DNA of 5,682 nt from assembly GCA_029936705.1 (NCBI GenBank), contig JAPYSD010000257.1, positions 1-5,682 on the forward strand, given 5' to 3'. Source of the stretch: Croceicoccus sp. (GTDB lineage Bacteria > Pseudomonadota > Alphaproteobacteria > Sphingomonadales > Sphingomonadaceae). Both the position numbers and the translations under genes were made by a program. The notes beneath the pieces are model-generated. The model searched no databases. It saw nothing but the letters and a program-made list of their open reading frames with translations, and was not told the origin of the DNA. Positions 5,337 to 5,682 of the stretch are shown in pieces; within the stretch, counting starts at the first letter, position 1, and the number at the start of each line of letters is the position of its first letter.

Positions 5337-5682
5337 CCGATTGCGCCAAAATCCGTAACTCTTCTGCGACCCGCGCGAGTGCAACGAAATACCGGGCTGT
5401 TACAGATGCTTATCGTAGAGTGAGTTGCCAGCGGTTCGGTGCAAACCCGCTCAACTCGTAGACGGGTGACTTTCGCCCAAACCGTAATGTCGCAATGATA
5501 TTAGGTAGATAGGTCCCGAATTCGCGGGGTACGGTGTGCTGGGTCAAGCCCATTCTCAAGTGCGCGTCAGTGACCAGGAAATTTGCCTGAATGAATCCCG
5601 CAGAAAATTGTTGCATTTCAAGTTGGATATCCTCGCTAGAACGGGGATAGTTGTGAGGCTGCGATTAATAGAACTTATACAG
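5337..5682. other. Lower-GC tail beyond the integrase, mostly without recognisable genes
   Basis: This stretch of almost 350 bases holds only the uncertain 68-codon ORF on the minus strand. I see no terminator with a T run after the integrase stop, no tRNA, no insertion-sequence ends and no second copy of the tRNA 3' end. Base composition is clearly lower in GC than the left two thirds of the window (the last 42 bases have 18 G+C). It is probably the start of element cargo. Confidence 0.5.
5410..5616 (-). CDS. Possible small hypothetical protein, 68 residues
   Basis: From ATG 5616-5614 to TAA 5412-5410 the minus strand encodes 68 residues with mixed, protein-like composition: FSAGFIQANFLVTDAHLRMG near the start, then REFGTYLPNIIATLRFG and a C-terminal ELSGFAPNRWQLTLR. 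I recognise no family. It has no obvious membrane segment and no cysteine. The frame is open upstream to a TAA at 5667-5665 without another ATG, GTG or TTG. A GAGGA lies 13 bases before the ATG, too far to be a good Shine-Dalgarno. It faces the integrase 3' end. It may be a real small cargo gene, the remnant of a larger gene broken upstream, or a chance ORF in lower-GC DNA. Confidence 0.35.
   Translation of the reverse strand: MQQFSAGFIQANFLVTDAHLRMGLTQHTVPREFGTYLPNIIATLRFGRKSPVYELSGFAPNRWQLTLR

Noticed and set aside
5445..5452. Possible second attachment copy: ACCCGCTC also occurs at the tRNA end (3895-3902)
   Set aside because: Only eight bases match and the flanks differ; a real attachment repeat from a tRNA end is usually longer, and this lies too close to the integrase to bound an island.

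Overview
The window reads as a high-GC alphaproteobacterial chromosome segment, most likely Sphingomonadales (Erythrobacter, Novosphingobium or Sphingopyxis type). This rests on codon choice and on the look of the proteins and the tRNA-Gly(CCC), not on any search. It has two parts. Positions 1 to about 3904 are ordinary, compact, very GC-rich core genome. From the 3' end of the tRNA-Gly gene onward the sequence is visibly less GC-rich and looks like the left end of an integrated element.

Core part. The first 75 bases are the 5' end of a minus-strand gene cut by the window edge, probably a membrane protein and tentatively a queuosine-precursor (VUT/YhhQ-like) transporter. Facing away from it, across a 175-base divergent intergenic region with a perfect 9-bp dyad, is a two-gene plus-strand operon. 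It encodes a concentrative nucleoside transporter (CNT/NupC family, 251-1612) and an isopenicillin-N-synthase-like Fe(II)/2-oxoglutarate oxygenase (1623-2567). The oxygenase's Shine-Dalgarno sequence overlaps the transporter stop codon. Converging on this operon and overlapping its last 17 bases is pabB (2551-3699, minus), aminodeoxychorismate synthase component I of folate synthesis, without a fused PabC lyase domain.

Element part. tRNA-Gly(CCC) with encoded CCA (3831-3904) is followed 202 bases later by a complete P4-type tyrosine recombinase (4107-5336). This is the classic arrangement of an island integrated into a tRNA 3' end. The 202-base leader contains three perfect inverted repeats and four copies of the heptamer GGGGCCA (three direct, one inverted). 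These are candidates for integrase arm-type binding sites and/or an autoregulatory operator. After the integrase only about 350 lower-GC bases remain, with one uncertain 68-codon minus-strand ORF. The cargo and right end of the element lie outside the window.

The observations most worth following are the coupled transporter-oxygenase pair, which may import and oxidise a nucleoside or nucleobase, and the repeat-dense integrase leader. No CRISPR array, insertion sequence or defence gene is visible here.
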